Of a stretch of 64,000 nucleotides of DNA, positions 32,492 to 41,251 are shown in pieces. The DNA comes from Neisseria dentiae (lineage in GTDB: Bacteria > Pseudomonadota > Gammaproteobacteria > Burkholderiales > Neisseriaceae). The position numbers were made by a program, and so were the translations under genes. The stretch spans positions 1,178,001 to 1,242,000 of the forward strand of contig NZ_CP059570.1 in NCBI RefSeq assembly GCF_014055005.1. Direction: 5' to 3'. The stretch's first letter is position 1, and every line of letters begins with the position of its first letter. The notes beneath the pieces are model-generated. The model ran no database searches. It saw nothing but the letters and a program-made list of their open reading frames with translations, and was not told the DNA's origin.

Positions 32492-33193
32492 TGGCTGTCC
32501 TAGATAACTAGGATAAATCGTTCTTTACTAATTGTTTTAAAATAAAAATTTGAGACTTTATTTCACTGTTGTTGAAACGCCATTCGCACTCCTTTAAATA
32601 CAGCTCAAAATACTCTTTGGGAATACCGTTAAACTTACGTAAATGTCGTTTTGCCTGATTCCAAAAGTTCTCAATCCCATTAATGTGATTTTGTCGTTCT
32701 GTAAAATGTATACTGTGATTGATACGAAAGTGGCGGAATTCACCCACATCAAGTACATCATAACTTTTGTAGCAATCAGTATAAACAATGCTATCCGGCT
32801 TTATTTGTTCGCGGATAATCGGCAGTAACGTAGCTGTTTGTGTATTCGGCACGGTAACCGTATAAACTTTGCCTTTGCGTTTCAAAAGACCGAATACAGC
32901 GACTTTGCCGACAGCACCGCGTCCGCGTTTGCCTTTGCGTTGCCCGCCAAAATAACTTTCATCAATTTCTACATTCGCCATCAAACATTTCCAAATGCGG
33001 GCTGTTTTGATAGATGAGTAATCACAGACGATGAAAATAATAGGCGGCAGTATTTTTGTTTACACCAACCAGTTCGGCAGCTGTCCGTGCTGTAACGCCT
33101 GCTACAAATAGTTCGATGAGTTTGTTTTGTTTGTAGTGGCTTCAACGGCTTTTTCTCATAGGGATTATTCTAACTGAATTTGAATTTCCCTAG
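32492..33193 (-). mobile_element. Decayed IS1016-like element (IS1595 family)
   Basis: The right end has GGCTGTCCTAGATAACTAGG at 32492, and the left part ends with GAATTTGAATTTCCCTAG at 33176-33193, the inner part of the other terminal repeat. The outermost bases of that end are missing and an IS5-type element begins exactly there. The transposase is interrupted several times, so the copy is dead. A separate fragment of the same IS terminus lies at 41136-41173. Confidence 0.8.
32508..33159 (-). pseudogene. IS1016-type transposase, broken
   Basis: From ATG at 33159 the frame reads MRKSR then TGA, resumes as YKQNKLIELFVAGVTARTA and stops again after YYFHRL. A one-base insertion before VEIDESYFGG shifts the rest, leaving an intact 158-codon 3' part (32508-32984) with TDCYKSYDV and NGIENFWNQAKRHLRKFNG, typical of IS1016. 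The DDE core survives but a full protein cannot be made. Confidence 0.85.
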
Positions 33194-34002
33194 GGTTTGT
33201 CGACATTCAAGTTTACCTTAATTTCAATACGGCAGCAGCAAGGTAAATATTGGCAGCAAAAGATTGGTCGGTTTTTTCTGCGCGCATCGCAATCTTTTTG
33301 AATTCTTTGAGTTTGCAAAAAAGTTCTCAATCAAATGTCGCCAGCAATACATCATCTTGTCGTGTTCCCGCTGCAATTTGCGGTTGTTACGCGGCGGAAT
33401 AACCACCTTACTCCCCCTTTCGGTCAACTCTTCGACCAGCCAGTCGGCATCAAAGGCTTTATCCGCCAATAAAGCATCAAATTCCTTTTCTTTAATCAGC
33501 GGTTCTACGCCGCAAATGTCATTGCGCTGACCAGGCATCAGTTTGAAGTCAATCAGGTTCCCCAAAGCATCCACCATAGCCAAAATCTTGGTCGTCATCC
33601 CGCCTTTGGATTGGCCGATGGCCTGATTTAGAGTCCCCCTTTTGCACCCTGACCGTGGCGGTGAACTTTGACAATTGTGCCGTCAATCATGACATACTCC
33701 ATATCGAGATCACGGTTCAGTTCTTCAAAAATATCATGAAAACGGTCGGCCAAGACCCATCTGCGGTAGCGTTTGTGGATACTTTTCCAATTACCGAACT
33801 CTTCGGGCAGATCGCGCCAAGGACTGCCGGTACGGATAATCCATAGTATGGCTTCTATAAATAATCGGTTATCGACAGCGGTTCGGCCGGCATCGCCAAC
33901 TTTTCCTTGGCATAAAGGCTCAATTTTTGCCCACTGTGCATCGGTCAGAATATATCTGGTCATGAGGATAGGATACACTGAAAACTTGAATGTCGACAGA
34001 CC
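33194..34002 (-). mobile_element. IS5-family insertion sequence
   Basis: 809 bp bounded by GGTTTGTCGACATTCAAGTTT and its complement with one mismatch, flanked on both sides by CTAG (33190-33193 and 34003-34006), the kind of four-base YTAR target duplication made by IS5-group elements. It carries one transposase in two frames. It sits exactly at the CTAG within an IS1016 terminal repeat, but the remainder of that repeat is not on its far side. Confidence 0.85.
33224..33963 (-). pseudogene. IS5-type transposase in two frames with a damaged C-terminus
   Basis: The first frame starts at 33963 (MTRYILTDAQW) and runs to 33628, ending AKGGL. The second frame (MTTKILAMVDALGN) reaches 33224. A slippery GCAAAAGGGGG at the junction would allow -1 frameshifting to give GAKGGTLNQAIGQSKGG, so the split is probably programmed. 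The DDE residues lie in IDGT, LLADKAFD and LIENFF. After IENFF a T run is one base short and the C-terminal tail is out of frame: the alternative frame reads CKLKEFKKIAMRAEKTDQS, the expected ending. The copy is therefore probably inactive. Confidence 0.75.
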
Positions 34003-34158
34003 CTAGAGCCTATAATATATGTATCCGCGATATTGCATTATACCTGAACTTCATTCGATCACCTTTTCACCATTTCAAAAATAATAGGCACTTGATACTT
34101 TCACTCATGTTTCTTCTTAACCTATTTCCACAATACCATGAACAGTTGATGCCCTCGG

Positions 34159-34500
34159 TTAATGGTGTTCGCGGGCATGGTTGATGGTGTATTTCGGGAT
34201 TTCCACCACCAAATCTTCATCCGCCACTTTGGCCTGGCAGCTCAGACGCGATTCGGCCTCCAAGCCCCATGCCTGATCGAGCAGGTCTTCTTCGATTTCG
34301 CTCGGCTCCTCCAAGCTGTCGAAGCCTTTGCGCACGATAACGTGGCAGGTGGTGCAGGCGCAGGATTTTTCGCAGGCGTGGTCGATTTCGATGTCGTTGT
34401 CGAGCAGCAGGTCGCAGATGGTTTGCCCTTGCGGGGCGTTTTCTATGGTTTTGCCTTCTGGGCAAAGTTCGGCATGGGGGAGTACGGTTACTTTCGGCAT
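34159..34500 (-). CDS. fdx: 2Fe-2S ferredoxin of the ISC system
   Basis: 113 residues. Iron-sulfur ligands Cys43, Cys49 and Cys52 in CEKSCACTTC, plus a later cysteine in RLSCQAK, match the adrenodoxin-like ISC ferredoxin. It supplies electrons for iron-sulfur cluster assembly. hscA, its usual neighbour in the isc operon, follows upstream across a Correia element. No hscB or iscX is seen between them. Confidence 0.93.
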   Translation of the reverse strand: MPKVTVLPHAELCPEGKTIENAPQGQTICDLLLDNDIEIDHACEKSCACTTCHVIVRKGFDSLEEPSEIEEDLLDQAWGLEAESRLSCQAKVADEDLVVEIPKYTINHAREHH

Positions 34501-34571
34501 GGTGTGTCGGTTCTTTCTGGTGATATTTTTGATTGAATAAGGTTTTCAGACGGCCTGTAAAGGCTTAATGA

Positions 34572-34725
34572 TATAGTGAATCCACTTACTTCGGTACAAG
34601 GCAGCAAGCCGAAGACAGTACAGATAGTACGGAACCGATTCTGTTGCCGCTTCAGCGGCTTACAAAATCGTTCTCTTTGAGCTAAGGCGCGGCAACGCCG
34701 TAACGGAGTAAGTGGATTCACTATA
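34572..34725. repeat. Correia repeat enclosed element (about 154 bp form)
   Basis: TATAGTGAATCCACTTAC and GTAAGTGGATTCACTATA form the terminal inverted repeats. The interior GACAGTACAGATAGTACGG, ACAAAATCGTTCTC and GCGGCAACGCCGTAACGG is the typical long-form Correia core. It separates hscA from fdx and may influence their joint transcription. Confidence 0.9.
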
Positions 34726-34750
34726 TTTCTTTCGGGGCCGTCTGAAACCG

Positions 34751-36613
34751 TCAAAGTTCTTCCACGTTTTTACCCGCCAGCGCGCGCTGGATATTGCGGT
34801 TCATGCGCTTGGCGGCGAAATCGTCGGTGGCGTGGCCGAGGGCGGATACGGCGGCGCGGATGGCTTCGGCGCTGCCGGTCTGCATTTGGTTTTCCAGCTC
34901 GGCAACGGCCGTCTGAACGGCGTGCAGGCCGTTTTCGTCGAGCAGGTCGCCGTCGAGTTCGAGCGCGGCTTTCACCGCTGCGGTTAAGCCTTCGGCTTCC
35001 ACCACGGCTTCGGCGCGGGCGCGGGCGGCCATGTCGTCGGAAGCGTTGGCCATGCTCTCTTTCAGCATACGGGTGATGGTTTCGTCGTCCAGCCCGTAGG
35101 AAGGTTTCACTTCGATTTGCGCCTGCACGCCGGTGGATTGTTCGCGGGCAGACACGGAAAGCAGGCCGTCGGCGTCCACTTGGAAGGTTACACGGATACG
35201 CGCGGCGCCCGCCACCATCGGCGGAATGCCGCGCAGGGTAAATTTGGCGAGGCTGCGGCAGTCGGCCACCAGCTCGCGCTCGCCCTGCACCACGTGGATG
35301 GTCATGGCGGTTTGGCCGTCTTTAAAGGTGGTGAATTCCTGTGCGCGGGCGGTGGGCAGGGTGCTGTTGCGGGGAATGATTTTTTCAACCAATCCGCCGT
35401 AGGTTTCGAGGCCGAGCGACAAGGGGGTAACGTCGAGCAGCAGCCATTCGCCGTCGTTTTTGTTGCCCGCCAGCACGTTGGCCTGCATGGCGGCGCCCAG
35501 CGCCACCACTTCGTCGGGGTTGAGATTGTTGAGCGGGGTTTGGCCGAAATAGGTGGCGACGGCCTGCTGCACATGGGGCATACGGGTGGCGCCGCCCACC
35601 ATAATCACGCCTTTGATGGCGGCTTTGGTTACGCCGGCGTCTTTCAGCGCCTGTTTTACCGGCTCGATGGTTTTGGCCACCAAGTGTTGGGTAAGGTTTT
35701 GGAATTCTTGGCGGGTAATGGTGCTGTCGACCTTGCGGCCGTCTGAAAGTGCTGCCTGAATGGTGGTGCTGTTGTCGGTGGTTAGGGCTTCTTTGGCGGC
35801 GCGGGCGAGGCTTAACAGCAGTTGGCTGTCTTGCTCGTTAAGCTGTGAGAGCTTGTTTTGCTCGAGCAGGTGGCAGAACAGGCGGTGGTCGAAATCATCG
35901 CCGCCCAGCGCACTGTTGCCGCCGGTGGCTTTCACTTCGAACAACCCTTTCGACAATTGCAGCACGGATACGTCGAACGTGCCGCCGCCGAGGTCGTACA
36001 CCACAAACGTGCCTTCGGAGGCGTTGTCCAAACCGTAGGCGATGGCGGCGGCGGTCGGCTCGTTGAGCAGGCGCAAAACGTTCAAACCGGCCAGGCGCGC
36101 GGCATCTTTGGTGGCTTGGCGCTGGGCGTCGTCGAAATAGGCGGGCACGGTAATCACCGCGCCGGTAAGCTCGCCGCCGAGGGCATTTTCGGCGCGTGTT
36201 TTGAGGGCGCGCAGAATTTCGGCGGAAACGTCTATCGGCGTTTTCGCGCCCTGGCGGGTTTGCATTTCGATAATGCGTTCGTTGCTGCCGAAGCGGTAAG
36301 GCAGATAATGGCTGTCTTGCTTCAGGTCGGCCAGCGTGCGGCCGATTAGGCGTTTGGCCGACGAAATGGTGTTGAGCGGGTCGATTTTTTGGGCTTTGAG
36401 CGCGTCGTAGCCGGTTTCGGTGCGCGCTTCTTCGCAATAGCGCACCACCGAAGGCAGGGTTACGCGGCCTTGTTCGTCGGCAATGCACGCGGCGCTGCCG
36501 CTTTTTACCGTGGCGACCAGGCTGTTGGTGGTGCCCAAATCGATGCCCACGGCCAAACGGTGCTGGTGCGGTGCGGCCGACATTCCGGGTTCGGCGATTT
36601 GCAGAAGTGCCAT
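34751..36613 (-). CDS. hscA: Hsp70-type chaperone HscA for iron-sulfur assembly
   Basis: 620 residues. The ATPase domain has VGIDLGTTNSLVA, VVYDLGGGTFDVS and IMVGGATRMPHVQ; the substrate-binding domain follows from about residue 385. It is specialised from DnaK and, with HscB, helps transfer clusters from IscU. ATG at 36613 gives a short N-terminal extension as in other HscA proteins. Confidence 0.96.
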   Translation of the reverse strand: MALLQIAEPGMSAAPHQHRLAVGIDLGTTNSLVATVKSGSAACIADEQGRVTLPSVVRYCEEARTETGYDALKAQKIDPLNTISSAKRLIGRTLADLKQDSHYLPYRFGSNERIIEMQTRQGAKTPIDVSAEILRALKTRAENALGGELTGAVITVPAYFDDAQRQATKDAARLAGLNVLRLLNEPTAAAIAYGLDNASEGTFVVYDLGGGTFDVSVLQLSKGLFEVKATGGNSALGGDDFDHRLFCHLLEQNKLSQLNEQDSQLLLSLARAAKEALTTDNSTTIQAALSDGRKVDSTITRQEFQNLTQHLVAKTIEPVKQALKDAGVTKAAIKGVIMVGGATRMPHVQQAVATYFGQTPLNNLNPDEVVALGAAMQANVLAGNKNDGEWLLLDVTPLSLGLETYGGLVEKIIPRNSTLPTARAQEFTTFKDGQTAMTIHVVQGERELVADCRSLAKFTLRGIPPMVAGAARIRVTFQVDADGLLSVSAREQSTGVQAQIEVKPSYGLDDETITRMLKESMANASDDMAARARAEAVVEAEGLTAAVKAALELDGDLLDENGLHAVQTAVAELENQMQTGSAEAIRAAVSALGHATDDFAAKRMNRNIQRALAGKNVEEL

Positions 36614-36777
36614 GTTTTGTGTGCCTTTTGAGTAATCTATTTTTAATCGGCGCGTATTTTAGCAGATTTGGCGCGGGTAGTTGAGTGATTTTGTCGGGAA
36701 TACGGGTGCTTAAATTGTTCTCCCCCCTGTTTCCCGCTACAATCCCGCCTTATTCGAATAACCAATCAGGAACCGCC

Positions 36778-37629
36778 GTGCAGCCGCTTGAATATTGCCG
36801 CCAAAAAGCCGCCGAAAGTAAATCCAGCTTTTTGGCGGGTTTCCGTTTTCTGCCGCAGCCCAAGCAAAACGCGATGACGGTTTTATACGCCTACTGCCGC
36901 GAGCTTGACGATGTGGTGGACGGCTGCTCCGAGCCGCACGTTGCCCAAACCACGCTCAACTGGTGGCGGGCCGATTTAAAAAAAGTTTTTTCAGACGGCC
37001 AAACGCCCGAACACCCCGTCTGCCGGGCACTGAAAACCATTGTGCGCGATTTTTCGCTGCCGCACAACGAATTAGAAGAAATCATCAACGGCATGCAGAT
37101 GGATTTGGAGCAGGCGCGCTACGGTCGCTTTGAAGATTTACAGCTTTACTGCTACCGCGTGGCGGGCGTGGTGGGGCGGCTGATTACGCGCATACTCGGC
37201 TTTTCCCGCCCCGAAACGCTGGATTATGCCGACAAAATGGGCCTTGCCCTGCAATTAACCAACATCATCCGCGATGTGGGCGAAGACGCGCGCAACGGCC
37301 GCATTTATCTGCCCACCGAAGAATTGCAGCACTTCAACGTGCCCGCGCAAACCGTTCTGCAAGGCACGCCCACGCCCGAATTTGCCGAGCTGATGGCGTT
37401 TCAAATCGAACGCGCCCGCCAAACCTACCGCGAAGCCGTGGCGCTGCTGCCGCGCGAAGAGCGCAAAAACCAAAAGGTCGGCCTGGTGATGGGCAGCATT
37501 TACTTTGCTTTACTGAACGAAATCGAGCGCGACGGTGCCCAACATGTGTTGCAATACAAAATCTCCATCCCTTCGCCGCGCAAAAAGCGCATTGCCCTGA
37601 AAACCTGGCTGTTCGGATTTAACCCATGA
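36778..37629 (+). CDS. hpnD: Presqualene diphosphate synthase HpnD
   Basis: 283 residues of the squalene/phytoene synthase family. Two aspartate-rich diphosphate-binding motifs are present: YCRELDDVVD (about 42-51) and LTNIIRDVGEDARNGR (about 159-174). GTG at 36778 is preferred: AGGA lies seven bases before it and MQPLEYCRQKAAESKSSF is the usual N-terminus. The stop overlaps hpnE by four bases. Together HpnD and HpnE, with HpnC, make squalene without NADPH-dependent squalene synthase; hpnC is not in this window. Confidence 0.9.
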   Translation: MQPLEYCRQKAAESKSSFLAGFRFLPQPKQNAMTVLYAYCRELDDVVDGCSEPHVAQTTLNWWRADLKKVFSDGQTPEHPVCRALKTIVRDFSLPHNELEEIINGMQMDLEQARYGRFEDLQLYCYRVAGVVGRLITRILGFSRPETLDYADKMGLALQLTNIIRDVGEDARNGRIYLPTEELQHFNVPAQTVLQGTPTPEFAELMAFQIERARQTYREAVALLPREERKNQKVGLVMGSIYFALLNEIERDGAQHVLQYKISIPSPRKKRIALKTWLFGFNP

Positions 37630-38951
37630 AACCCACCGCACACCGCCCGAAAATCGCCGTGATCGGCGCAGGCTGGGCCGGCCTTTCCGCCGCCGCCCGG
37701 CTGGCCGGCCGTGCCGACGTGAGCCTGTTTGAAGCGGGCAAGCAGGCGGGCGGGCGGGCGCGTATGCTCGCGGGCAACCAAGCCGGGTTCAGCTTTCTCG
37801 ACAACGGCCAGCACATCATGATCGGCGCTTACCACGGCCTGCTCTCGCTGATGCAGCTGATCGGCGTGCGCGAACAAGATGCCTTTTTGCGGTTGCCGCT
37901 GCAATGGCATCTGGCCGACGGCTTGCAGTTTCAGGCGGCCTCCCTGCCCGCGCCGCTGCATATCGCCTTCGGCCTGCTCAAAGCCCGCAACCTGCTTTTC
38001 GGCGAAAAAATCAGGCTGCTCAACGATATGCACGCCTTGCAGCAATACCACGCCTCGCCGCTGCCCGACATCAGCACGGCCGAGTGGCTGCGCGAACGCA
38101 ACGTTTCGCGCAAACTTACCGGCAACTTCTGGCAGCCTTTGGTGTGGGGCGCACTCAACACACCGCTCGAACACGCCGGCCTGCGCACGCTGTGCAACGT
38201 GCTGCAAGACGGCGTATGGTCAAGCAAGGAAGGCAGCGATTATCTGCTGCCCAAGCAGGATTTGGGCAGCATCATCGCCGAACCCGCGCTGGCATTCCTT
38301 GCCGAACACGGCGCAACCGTGCATTTGGAAGCGCGGGTGGCGCGGCTGGCCAATCTGCCGGACGGCCGTGTGGCGGTAAACGGCCAATCCTTCGATGCCG
38401 CCGTGCTCGCCGTCGCCCCCTACCATGCGGCCGCGCTGATGCCGTCTGAAACGCCCGCTGCCGTGCTGTCGGCTTTCAACGCCATCCGCTACCACGCCAT
38501 CACCACCGTTTACCTGCGCTACGCCGAAACCGTGCACCTGCCCGCCCCGCTTACCGGCCTGGCCGAAGGCACGGCGCAATGGTTTATCCACCGCGGCGCA
38601 CTCGGCCTGCCCGCCAACGAAACCGCCGCCGTTATCAGCTTGTCCGACCTTATCGGCCGTCTGAAACCCGAAGAATGGGCAGCGCGCGTGCACGCCGATT
38701 TGAAAACGCTCTGCCCCTATCTCGGCGAACCGCTGGCCGCCCGCGTGATTACCGAACAGCGCGCCACCGCCGCCGCAACCGTTGCCCGCACCCTGCCCGA
38801 TTTATCGTGGCTGCACCGCCGCCGCATCTACCCCGCAGGCGACTACCTGCACCCGCGCTACCCTTCCACCCTCGAAGCCGCCGTGCAATCGGGCTTGAGC
38901 GCGGCGGATGTGTGCCACAACGATTGCTGCGGCATCAAAAACGCTTTTTAA
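37626..38951 (+). CDS. hpnE: Hydroxysqualene dehydroxylase HpnE
   Basis: 441 residues. The N-terminal FAD motif VIGAGWAGLSAAARLA and the FLDNGQHIMIGAYH segment are typical of HpnE, an amine-oxidase-like flavoprotein that reduces hydroxysqualene to squalene. The C-terminal AGDYLHPRYPSTLEAAVQSG closes the FAD site. Translation is coupled to hpnD by an ATGA overlap. The final product of this pathway in this organism is not shown by the window. Confidence 0.9.
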   Translation: MKPTAHRPKIAVIGAGWAGLSAAARLAGRADVSLFEAGKQAGGRARMLAGNQAGFSFLDNGQHIMIGAYHGLLSLMQLIGVREQDAFLRLPLQWHLADGLQFQAASLPAPLHIAFGLLKARNLLFGEKIRLLNDMHALQQYHASPLPDISTAEWLRERNVSRKLTGNFWQPLVWGALNTPLEHAGLRTLCNVLQDGVWSSKEGSDYLLPKQDLGSIIAEPALAFLAEHGATVHLEARVARLANLPDGRVAVNGQSFDAAVLAVAPYHAAALMPSETPAAVLSAFNAIRYHAITTVYLRYAETVHLPAPLTGLAEGTAQWFIHRGALGLPANETAAVISLSDLIGRLKPEEWAARVHADLKTLCPYLGEPLAARVITEQRATAAATVARTLPDLSWLHRRRIYPAGDYLHPRYPSTLEAAVQSGLSAADVCHNDCCGIKNAF

Positions 38952-39143
38952 CGCCTGTTTGTTTTCAGACGGCCTTAACGAATTTGATAATTGTGCGGGC
39001 GTGTTGCAGCAGCTACACTAAACAAACCAAACACATAACCGGTGTGCAAACCTGCGGTTTGCCCCCTTTGAAACGCTCAACTGTCCAAACCAACACAGGC
39101 CGTCTGAAAAATACCGCAACACCCAAACAAAAAAGGATTCCGC

Positions 39144-39863
39144 ATGAACCCCTTGCAAAACAAAATCATTCTGGTAACCGGCGCATCGCAAGGCATAGGC
39201 GAGCAGGTGGCCAAAGCCTATGCCGCCGCCGGCGCCACCGTCGTGCTGGTGGCGCGTCACCAGAAAAAGCTCGAAAAAGTATACGACGACATCGTAGCCG
39301 CCGGCGGCCCCGAGCCGTTTGCCATCTGCTTCGACCTGCTCACCGCCGAAGAAGCCGAGTTCGACCGCTTCGCCGCCACCATTGCCGAGGCCACCGGCAA
39401 CCGCCTCGACGGCATCGTGCATTGCGCCAGCTATTTCTACGCCCTCTCGCCGCTCGACTTCCAAACCGTGGCCGAATGGGTAAACCAATACCGCATCAAC
39501 ACCGTCGCCCCGATGGGGCTGACCCGCGCCTTTCTCCCGCTGTTGAAAGAATCGCCCGACGCTTCGGTGATTTTCGTGGGCGAAAGCCACGGCGAAGACC
39601 CGAAAGCCTATTGGGGCGGTTTCGGCGCGTCGAAAGCCGCGCTGAACTATTTGTGCAAAGTGGCCGCCGACGAATGGTCGCGCTTTCCCAACCTTCGCGC
39701 CAACGTGTTGGTGCCCGGCGCCGTCAACTCGCCCCAGCGCATGAAAACCCACCCCGGCGAAGCCCGCAGCGAGCGCAAAAACTACGAAGACATCATGCCG
39801 CAGTTTGTGTGGTGGAGCAGCGAAGAGAGCAAAGGCCGCAGCGGCGAAATCGTGTATCTGTAG
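39144..39863 (+). CDS. YciK-like SDR with Phe in place of the catalytic Tyr
   Basis: 239 residues with the cofactor loop TGASQGIG (12-19), Asn119 and Ser148. The YxxxK motif reads FGASK, Phe160 and Lys164, in the context AYWGGFGASKAALNYL. Aligned on the WG-x-Y/F-x-x-S-K pattern of YciK-type reductases, the catalytic tyrosine is missing, so dehydrogenase activity is doubtful unless Tyr156 substitutes. RBS AAGGA precedes the start. A DUS lies just upstream, and a paired-DUS terminator follows. Confidence 0.8.
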   Translation: MNPLQNKIILVTGASQGIGEQVAKAYAAAGATVVLVARHQKKLEKVYDDIVAAGGPEPFAICFDLLTAEEAEFDRFAATIAEATGNRLDGIVHCASYFYALSPLDFQTVAEWVNQYRINTVAPMGLTRAFLPLLKESPDASVIFVGESHGEDPKAYWGGFGASKAALNYLCKVAADEWSRFPNLRANVLVPGAVNSPQRMKTHPGEARSERKNYEDIMPQFVWWSSEESKGRSGEIVYL

Positions 39864-39915
39864 CCGTGCCGGGCTTGCTGCAACACAGGCCGCGGCCTTT
39901 GCAAAACTATCTTGA

Positions 39916-39949
39916 GGCCGTCTGAACGCCGCCCGCTTTTCAGACGGCC
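39916..39949 (+). terminator. Paired-DUS hairpin after the SDR gene
   Basis: GGCCGTCTGAA and TTCAGACGGCC face each other across 12 bases, between the SDR stop and serB. No T tract follows directly, so its strength as a terminator is uncertain. Confidence 0.5.
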
Positions 39950-39999
39950 GCAGCGATTTCTTTTATAATCCCGCTTTCCACCAACCACTTCTCCGAACC

Positions 40000-40839
40000 A
40001 TGATGCCGCGCGTACTCGTTCTTCAGCACTCCGCCCTTTCGCAATGCGATTTAAGCGTTTTAAACACCTTGGGGCTGCCGCCTGCCGCCGCAAACGGCAG
40101 CGTTTTGCGTATTCCCGTTTCCGAAACTTTCCGGCTGCCCGAAACCGCCGCCGCAGAGCTGAACCGCCAACGCATCGACCATGCCGTCCTGCCCGATTTG
40201 GCCTTTGCCGATTTGGGGCTGATTGTGAGCGATATGGATTCCACCCTGATTACCATCGAATGCGTGGACGAAATCGCCGCCGGAGTCGGCCTCAAAACGC
40301 AGGTGGCCGAAATCACCGAGCAGGCCATGCGCGGCGAATTGGATTTCGAGCAGTCGCTGCGCCGCCGCGTTGCCTTGCTGGAAGGTTTGAACGAACAGGT
40401 TTTGCAGCAGGTTTACGAGCAGATACTGCAACTTTCGCCCGGAGCCGGATACCTGCTGGCCGAATGCAAAAAGCACGGCGTGGCGTTTTTGCTGGTGTCG
40501 GGCGGCTTCACGTTTTTCACCGAACGCCTGCAACAGCGGCTGGGTTTCGAATACCAGCACGCCAACGTATTGGAAATTTCAGACGGCCTCTTAACCGGCA
40601 AACTCACCGGCAGAATCATTGATGCCCAAGCCAAAGCCGAACTGTTGGCCGAATACCGCGAAAAACTGGGGCTGGCCGCGCACCAGGTGGTTGCGGTGGG
40701 CGACGGTGCCAACGATATTCCCATGCTGCTCGAGGCCGGCACGGGCATTGCCTACCACGCCAAACCGAAAGCACAGCAACACGCCGACGCCTGCATCAAT
40801 TTCGGCGGCCTCGAAGCCGTTCGCGGCTGGTTCCGCTGA
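40000..40839 (+). CDS. serB: Phosphoserine phosphatase SerB
   Basis: 279 residues. The HAD nucleophile motif is SDMDSTLI, motif II is LVSGGF, and GDGANDIPML is motif IV. The N-terminal regulatory-like extension of about 75 residues is usual in SerB. It makes serine from phosphoserine. ATG at 40000 or the next codon is the start. Confidence 0.95.
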   Translation: MMPRVLVLQHSALSQCDLSVLNTLGLPPAAANGSVLRIPVSETFRLPETAAAELNRQRIDHAVLPDLAFADLGLIVSDMDSTLITIECVDEIAAGVGLKTQVAEITEQAMRGELDFEQSLRRRVALLEGLNEQVLQQVYEQILQLSPGAGYLLAECKKHGVAFLLVSGGFTFFTERLQQRLGFEYQHANVLEISDGLLTGKLTGRIIDAQAKAELLAEYREKLGLAAHQVVAVGDGANDIPMLLEAGTGIAYHAKPKAQQHADACINFGGLEAVRGWFR

Positions 40840-40930
40840 CGGGTGCGGACGGTGGGTTAAAGCCCGTATTTTCAATCTGAATCGTCATGCCCGTGCTTGA
40901 CGACGGTTGGTTTTTCAGACGGCCTGAAAA

Positions 40931-41134
40931 TGTTGGAAAAGGTCGGGTTGTTTACACTTTTTATGCCAATAGGCTTTTATTTTTTGCCGAAATGATTGTT
41001 TCGTGCTTTTTGAGGACTATCAAGAACTACGCGGCTTCGCCGTGCCTTTCGGCATCCTTGACAACCCTCAAAAATCCCCAAATGGGTCTTCAAGCAAAAA
41101 ACGAAAAGTGTAAACAACGCTAGAATTTTCTACA
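40931..41134. repeat. 204-bp repeat, copy A
   Basis: This sequence recurs almost unchanged at 42780-42984. Within it GTTTACACTTTT (40950) opposes AAAAGTGTAAAC (ending 41115), and TTGAGG/TCAAG versus CTTGA/CCTCAA can pair into a central hairpin, so it looks like a small mobile or structured element. It has no convincing gene; the short open frames are unsupported. It marks the left border of the accessory island. Confidence 0.75.
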
Positions 41135-41135
41135 G

Positions 41136-41173
41136 ATTGAATTCGAATGTCCCTAGTTATCTAGGACAGCCCC
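41136..41173. mobile_element. IS1016 terminal fragment
   Basis: CTAGTTATCTAGGACAGCCCC preceded by TTGAATTCGAATGTC matches the terminal repeat of the IS1016-like element at 32.5 kb. No transposase is attached, so it is a scar left at this spot. The next base begins a fossil of the effector-like gene. Confidence 0.7.
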
Positions 41174-41251
41174 GAATATACCGTAACCGTTAGATTTGCC
41201 TCATCGGGGACAGCTTATGTTCATCCGAAATCAGGAAAAATCAGCTTATGA
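41174..41251 (+). pseudogene. Fossil 5' fragment of a second effector-like gene
   Basis: Reading from 41174 gives EYTVTVRFASSGTAYVHPKS then GKISL and stop. This matches the N-terminus of the protein encoded at 41828 (EYTVTVKFAPPGTTYVDPKT then GKIG) over about 25 residues, and also at the DNA level. The start codon has been replaced by the IS1016 end, and the TGA overlaps the ATG of the next gene. It is the remnant of a duplicated copy. Confidence 0.75.

Noticed and set aside
32508..32984. 158-codon transposase as an intact small gene
   Set aside because: The upstream DNA still encodes the missing N-terminal part in other frames with two stop codons, so this is the remnant of a broken transposase.
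38579..39925. 448-codon open frame across the hpnE end and the SDR gene
   Set aside because: It runs out of frame through two real genes, is Arg/Pro-rich and has no start signal.
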